The position numbers and the translations under genes were made by a program. Below the pieces are notes generated by a model. That model was not told the origin of the DNA, made no database searches, and saw only the letters and a list, made by a program, of their open reading frames with translations. Below are positions 59,729 to 64,000 of a DNA stretch of 64,000 nt, in pieces (the first letter of the stretch is position 1; every line of letters starts with the position of its first letter). The stretch comes from Cedecea neteri (GTDB lineage Bacteria > Pseudomonadota > Gammaproteobacteria > Enterobacterales > Enterobacteriaceae), in the NCBI RefSeq assembly GCF_000758305.1, contig NZ_CP009458.1:2418001-2482000 (forward strand), in the 5' to 3' direction.

Positions 59729-59861
59729 TATTGCCGTGCCATAAGTCACGGCAATGATAAACGTTTAACATAGCGAAAAAGCGCGTGGAGTGTAAGGTGG
59801 TTGTAAAAGGTTGTTATATTTTTGGCTCGATCTGGCGGGAAAGTCAGCGATTTGGTGAGAA

Positions 59862-59885
59862 ATTGCCCTTATTGAAAAGGGCAAT
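59862..59885 (-). terminator. gal operon terminator after galM
   Basis: A perfect 9-bp stem (59862-59870 with 59877-59885), six-base loop, followed on the minus strand by TTTCTC, directly after the galM stop. The T run is short. Confidence 0.65.
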
Positions 59886-59890
59886 AGGGA

Positions 59891-60931
59891 TCAATGAGGC
59901 AGAAACTGGTATTCCGTGATGCTGAGATAGGTCTCATCCGGTTTTAACCAGCAGTCCGGCTGCGGCCATTCCGGGTGATTTGGACTGTCCGGCAGGAAAC
60001 CGCTCTCCAGCGCCAGACCGTTCCAGTCGCTGTAATTTGCGCTATCTCGCGCAGGCGTACCCGCCAGATAGTTCCCGCTGTAGAACTGTAGCGCCGGTGC
60101 CGTTGTGAACACCTTCATTTCCAGCGCACCGTCTGCAGACCAGACTCGTGCAACCGGCTGACTAAGATCGCCTTTAGCCTGCAGCAAGAAAGCGTGATCG
60201 TAACCTTTGGTGAGGCGCTGATCGTTGTCGGCCATAAAATCTTGCACAAGCGTTTTAGGCTCACGGAAATCAAAGCTGGTGCCAGCCACTTCTTTAAGGT
60301 CGCCCGAAGGCAGGCCGCTGGCGTCGACCGGCAAATAGCTGTCGGCCAGCAATTGGAGCTTATGCTGCCGCACATCGCCTTGGGTGCTGTCGAGATTGAA
60401 GTAGGCGTGGTTGGTGAGATTGACCGGGCAAGGCTTATCTACGACGGCACGAAGCTCGATGCTGATGCGGTTATCTTCCGTTAAAGCATAGCGCGCCGTG
60501 GCGTGTAATTTACCGGGGAACCCCTGATCGCCGTCGCAGGAATCCAGCTCGTAGGTCACTGCTTGCTCATTTTGCACGGCAATGCGCCAGCGGCGTTTAT
60601 CGAAACCTTCCGGCCCGCCGTGAAGCTGGTTTTCGCCCTGATTAATTTCAAGCTGGAGCATTTCACCGCCAACGGTAAGCTTCCCTCCGGCAATACGGTT
60701 AGCGTAGCGCCCGACGGTCGCACCCATAAAGGCACTTTGCTGCAAATAATGCTCAGGCGAAGCGCAGCCCAGCAACGTCTCCCGCACGCCGCCGCCTTTT
60801 AGCGGTACCCGACAGGAAAGCAAGGTCGCGCCCCAGTCCATCAGCGTGACGACAATCCCCGCGCTGTTGCGCAGGGTGGTAAGGCGAAACGGCTGGCCGT
60901 CCGGCGCCAGCTGCGGCGTCTCTTTTAGCAT
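59891..60931 (-). CDS. galM: Aldose 1-epimerase (galactose mutarotase)
   Basis: Converts beta-D-galactose to the alpha form used by GalK. 346 residues, as in E. coli, with the catalytic His in NLTNHAYFNL near 176 and the Glu in GLALESGFLPDSPNH near 310; substrate loop NRIAGGK and GENQLHGG also present. The start at 60931 (MLKETP) has an AAGGAG ribosome site and overlaps the galK end by seven bases. Confidence 0.96.
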   Translation of the reverse strand: MLKETPQLAPDGQPFRLTTLRNSAGIVVTLMDWGATLLSCRVPLKGGGVRETLLGCASPEHYLQQSAFMGATVGRYANRIAGGKLTVGGEMLQLEINQGENQLHGGPEGFDKRRWRIAVQNEQAVTYELDSCDGDQGFPGKLHATARYALTEDNRISIELRAVVDKPCPVNLTNHAYFNLDSTQGDVRQHKLQLLADSYLPVDASGLPSGDLKEVAGTSFDFREPKTLVQDFMADNDQRLTKGYDHAFLLQAKGDLSQPVARVWSADGALEMKVFTTAPALQFYSGNYLAGTPARDSANYSDWNGLALESGFLPDSPNHPEWPQPDCWLKPDETYLSITEYQFLPH

Positions 60932-62073
60932 TGGCCCGCTCCTTCGGAGGCTTTGCAAACGTAGAAGGTTTCTTTAATCCCTGTTTTACTCTCGTACTGT
61001 TCTTCTACAGCCTGTTTCACGGCCGGGACGAGATCTTCAGGCACCAGCGCTACAATACAGCCTCCAAAACCACCGCCGGTCATACGTACGCCGCCTTTTT
61101 CACCAATGGTCGCTTTGACGATCTCCACAAGGGTATCGATTTGCGGCACGGTGATTTCGAAATCATCGCGCATGGAGGCGTGAGATTCGGCCATCAGCTG
61201 GCCCATACGGACCAGGTCACCTTTGGCAAGCGCATCCGCAGCTTCCACGGTGCGGATATTTTCTGTCAGCACGTGACGAACGCGTTTGGCAACGATCGGA
61301 TCCAGCTCGTGCGCGACGGCATTGAATTTTGCCAGATCAACATCTCGCAGGGCTTTCTGGCTAAAGAAACGAGCGCCGGTTTCACACTGTTCGCGACGGG
61401 TGTTGTATTCGCTACCCACCAGCGTGCGTTTGAAGTTGCTGTTAATGATCACCACCGCAACGCCTTTTGGCATGGAGACGGCTTTCGTTCCCAGCGAGCG
61501 GCAATCAATCAGCAGGGCGTGGTCTTTCTTGCCAAGGGCGGAAATCAGCTGATCCATAATGCCGCAGTTGCAGCCGACAAACTGGTTCTCTGCTTCCTGG
61601 CCATTGAGCGCCAGTTGAGCGCCGTCCAGAGGCAGGTGGTAGAGATGCTGGAAGACTTTGCCGACCGCCACTTCCAGCGAGGCGGACGAGCTTAACCCGG
61701 CGCCCTGCGGCACATTGCCGCTGATCACCATATCCACACCGGAAAAGTTGTTATCGCGCTTTTGCAGATGCTTCACCACGCCGCGAACGTAGTTAGCCCA
61801 CTGTTGTGTATCGTGCGAGACAATAGGGGCATCGAGGGAGAAGCTGTCCTGCTGATTGTCATAATCGGCGGCAACAACCCGGACAATGCGGTCATCACGT
61901 TTGGCGCAGCTAATCACCGTCTGATAATCAATGGCGCACGGCAGCACGAAACCATCGTTGTAATCGGTGTGCTCACCAATCAGGTTTACGCGGCCCGGGG
62001 CCTGAATAGCGTGTGTTGCCGGGTAACCAAATTGCTCAGCGAACAGACGCTGGGTTTTCTCTTTCAGACTCAT
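60925..62073 (-). CDS. galK: Galactokinase
   Basis: Phosphorylates galactose at C1 with ATP. The 382-residue GHMP kinase has the sugar-binding PGRVNLIGEHTDYNDG near residue 27, the ATP loop VPQGAGLSSSASLEV near 120 and the third motif GGVRMTGGGFGGCIV near 337. Overlaps galT by four bases (ATGA) and galM by seven. Confidence 0.98.
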   Translation of the reverse strand: MSLKEKTQRLFAEQFGYPATHAIQAPGRVNLIGEHTDYNDGFVLPCAIDYQTVISCAKRDDRIVRVVAADYDNQQDSFSLDAPIVSHDTQQWANYVRGVVKHLQKRDNNFSGVDMVISGNVPQGAGLSSSASLEVAVGKVFQHLYHLPLDGAQLALNGQEAENQFVGCNCGIMDQLISALGKKDHALLIDCRSLGTKAVSMPKGVAVVIINSNFKRTLVGSEYNTRREQCETGARFFSQKALRDVDLAKFNAVAHELDPIVAKRVRHVLTENIRTVEAADALAKGDLVRMGQLMAESHASMRDDFEITVPQIDTLVEIVKATIGEKGGVRMTGGGFGGCIVALVPEDLVPAVKQAVEEQYESKTGIKETFYVCKASEGAGQC

Positions 62074-63122
62074 AATGACGCTCCTGACTGGCGGAAATGG
62101 ATATCACTGACGGCACGCAAGCGTTCTGCGGCTTGCTCTGCGGTTAAATCTCGCTGGGTTTCGGCCAGCATTTCATAGCCAACCATAAACTTACGAACCG
62201 TGGCGCTGCGCAGCAGCGGCGGGTAGAAATGCGCGTGAAGCTGCCAGTGCTGATTGCTTTCACCGTTGAACGGCGCGCCGTGCCAGCCCATTGAGTAGGG
62301 GAAGGAGCACTGGAAGAGGTTGTCATAGCGGCTGGTGAGTTTTTTCAGCGCTAATGCCAGGTCAGCACTTTGTTCTGCGCTGAGGTCGGTGATACGCAGG
62401 ACGTGGGCTTTGGGCAGCAGCAGCGTTTCGAATGGCCAGGCTGCCCAGTAAGGGACGACGGCCAGCCAGTGTTCGGTTTCAACTACGGTGCGGCTACCGT
62501 CCGCCTGCTCACGCTGCACGTAGTCCAGCAGCATTGGGGTGCCCTGGTGGGCGAAATATTCACGTTGTAGGGTATCTTCACGGGCGACCTCGTTAGGCAA
62601 AAAACTGTTTGCCCAAACCTGTCCGTGAGGATGTGGGTTGGAGCAGCCCATAGCTGCGCCTTTGTTTTCAAATACCTGAACCCACGGGTATGTCTGCCCC
62701 AGCTCAGCGGTCTGCTGTTGCCAGGTTTGTACAACTTCTTCCAGAGCGGGAAGCGTGAGCTCTGGTAATGTTTTACTGTGGTCGGGAGAGAAGCAGATAA
62801 CCCGGCTGGTACCGCGCGCGCTTTCGCAACGCATCAAGGGATCCTGGCTTGCCGGGGCATCGGGCGTGTCCGTCATCAGCGCCGCAAAATCGTTGGTAAA
62901 AACGAAAGTGCCGGTGTACTCGGGGTTTTTATCCCCGGTAACGCGCGTATTTCCAGGGCAAAGAAAACAGTCCGGATCGTGTGCCGGAAGTTTTTCTTGC
63001 GCAGGGGTTTCCTGCGCGCCCTGCCAGGGGCGCTTCGCCCGATGTGGCGAAACCAAAATCCATTGACCCGTTAGCGGGTTATAGCGGCGATGCGGATGAT
63101 CGACCGGGTTAAACTGCTCCAT
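62070..63122 (-). CDS. galT: Galactose-1-phosphate uridylyltransferase
   Basis: Exchanges galactose-1-phosphate with UDP-glucose. In the 350-residue protein the active site is GCSNPHPHGQVW, with the uridylylated His near residue 166. Zinc-binding Cys residues are in CFLCPGN near 53, and the C-terminal HAHFYPP segment holds further metal ligands. Two residues longer than E. coli GalT. Nine bases after galE. Confidence 0.98.
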   Translation of the reverse strand: MEQFNPVDHPHRRYNPLTGQWILVSPHRAKRPWQGAQETPAQEKLPAHDPDCFLCPGNTRVTGDKNPEYTGTFVFTNDFAALMTDTPDAPASQDPLMRCESARGTSRVICFSPDHSKTLPELTLPALEEVVQTWQQQTAELGQTYPWVQVFENKGAAMGCSNPHPHGQVWANSFLPNEVAREDTLQREYFAHQGTPMLLDYVQREQADGSRTVVETEHWLAVVPYWAAWPFETLLLPKAHVLRITDLSAEQSADLALALKKLTSRYDNLFQCSFPYSMGWHGAPFNGESNQHWQLHAHFYPPLLRSATVRKFMVGYEMLAETQRDLTAEQAAERLRAVSDIHFRQSGASL

Positions 63123-63131
63123 TACATATCC

Positions 63132-64000
63132 TTAATCTTCATAACCTTGGGGGTGGCGTGACTGCCAGCGCCAGGTATCGTCTGCCATTTCCTGCAGCGA
63201 CCGGCTGACACGCCAGTTGAGTTCTTTGTCGGCTTTGGTGGCGTCGGCCCAGTAGGCCGGCAGATCGCCATCACGACGAGGGGCAAAGTGGTAGTTCACC
63301 GGTTTACCGCAGGCTTTGCTGAAGGCGTTTACCACGTCGAGCACGCTGCTGCCGACACCTGCGCCCAGGTTGTAAATATGAACGCCTGGTTTACCGTTCA
63401 GCGCCTGCATCGCGGCAACGTGGCCGTCGGCGAGATCCATCACGTGGATGTAATCACGCACGCCGGTACCGTCTTCGGTTGGGTAATCGTTACCAAAAAT
63501 AGCCAGCGAATCGCGTCGACCTACGGCAACCTGCGCAATGTAAGGCATCAGGTTATTCGGGATGCCCTGAGGGTCTTCGCCCATATCGCCTGACGGATGG
63601 GCGCCGACCGGATTAAAGTAGCGCAACAGCGCAACGCTCCAGTTTGGCTGGGCTTTTTGCAGGTCGGTAAGGATTTGCTCAACCATCAGCTTGCTTTGGC
63701 CGTAAGGGCTGGCGGGTTTACCGGTAGGGAAACTTTCTACATAAGGAATTTGAGGCTGGTCGCCGTAAACGGTGGCGGAAGAGCTGAAGATGAAGTTAGT
63801 TACGTTTGCCGCTCGCATGGCGGCGATAAGCTTCAGAGTGCCGGTCACGTTGTTGTCGTAATACTCCAGCGGCTTATTCACCGATTCACCGACGGCTTTC
63901 AGGCCGGCAAAATGAATTACGGCATCGATACGATGGTCGTGGAAAATTTCTGCCAGCAGGGCTTCGTCGCGAATATCACCGTTGATAAACAGCGGATGCT
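63132..64000 (-). CDS. galE: UDP-glucose 4-epimerase, N-terminus outside the window
   Basis: Interconverts UDP-galactose and UDP-glucose. The window holds the last 288 residues and the stop; roughly 50 N-terminal residues, with the NAD-binding GxxGxxG, lie beyond 64000. Visible are VIHFAGLKAVGES, the catalytic Ser in FSSSATVYG and the Tyr-Lys pair in PYGQSKLMVEQ, then the substrate domain with RYFNPVGAH. First gene of galETKM; the promoter is not in view. Confidence 0.97.
   Translation of the reverse strand, partial: HPLFINGDIRDEALLAEIFHDHRIDAVIHFAGLKAVGESVNKPLEYYDNNVTGTLKLIAAMRAANVTNFIFSSSATVYGDQPQIPYVESFPTGKPASPYGQSKLMVEQILTDLQKAQPNWSVALLRYFNPVGAHPSGDMGEDPQGIPNNLMPYIAQVAVGRRDSLAIFGNDYPTEDGTGVRDYIHVMDLADGHVAAMQALNGKPGVHIYNLGAGVGSSVLDVVNAFSKACGKPVNYHFAPRRDGDLPAYWADATKADKELNWRVSRSLQEMADDTWRWQSRHPQGYED

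Noticed and set aside
1..64000. CRISPR arrays, insertion sequences, prophage genes, toxin-antitoxin pairs
   Set aside because: None seen. No regularly spaced repeats, transposase or integrase frames were found; the only mobile-like trace is at the tRNA-Lys cluster.

Overview
The window is a chromosomal segment from a member of the Enterobacteriaceae. Nearly every protein can be recognised as the counterpart of an Escherichia coli gene, usually at the same length and in the same order as the E. coli ubiF-to-galE region. It is not E. coli itself: several genes found there in E. coli are absent (potE-speF, ybgA, dtpD, pxpA, mngRAB, ybgS, the valine tRNAs of the lysT cluster), a half-size EamA transporter sits beside kdpE, and the membrane domain of NagE differs from the E. 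coli type. I cannot name the genus from sequence alone. Comparisons with E. coli are from memory, not from an alignment.

Layout. 1-873: the last codons of ubiF, then a seven-gene tRNA operon (Met, Leu, four Gln, Met in transcription order) on the minus strand with a promoter of the stringently controlled type. 1126-2787: asnB. 3097-11455: the N-acetylglucosamine regulon, nagBACD facing nagE across a shared NagC/CRP control region, followed by glnS. 11456-13750: chiPQ, with NagC-like boxes and a leader site matching the small RNA ChiX. 13794-18811: fur, fldA, ybfE, ybfF, seqA and pgm. 18846-27108: an EamA gene and the potassium system kdpFABCDE, in which kdpC carries a one-base frameshift. 27422-32408: ybfA, phr, ybgI, pxpB, pxpC, nei. 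32455-44159: central carbon metabolism, gltA facing sdhCDAB-sucABCD (TCA cycle from citrate synthase through 2-oxoglutarate dehydrogenase, succinyl-CoA synthetase and succinate dehydrogenase). 44901-48044: cytochrome bd-I oxidase, cydABX-ybgE. 48193-53843: the Tol-Pal cell-envelope cluster, ybgC-tolQRAB-pal-cpoB. 54008-54546: three tRNA-Lys genes plus a broken tRNA-Lys tail. 54744-57481: nadA, pnuC and the zinc exporter zitB. 57813-59681: aroG and gpmA. 59891-64000: the Leloir operon galETKM, with galE cut by the window edge.

Regulation readable in the DNA includes paired NagC boxes between nagB and nagE (94 bp centre to centre) and before chiP, a CRP-like site, a KdpE box, a NadR box before nadA, a TyrR box before aroG, a Fur-like box before gpmA, and consensus-like promoters for gltA, sdhC and the tRNA operons.

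The region is mostly conserved housekeeping DNA and I found no unknown multi-gene system. The best leads are: the kdpC frameshift in a G run; a tRNA-Lys remnant interrupted by a 54-bp element made of three hairpins, next to a 54-bp direct repeat; a possible second ChiX pairing site between nagB and nagA; an unusual NagE membrane domain; and a pxp locus without pxpA.
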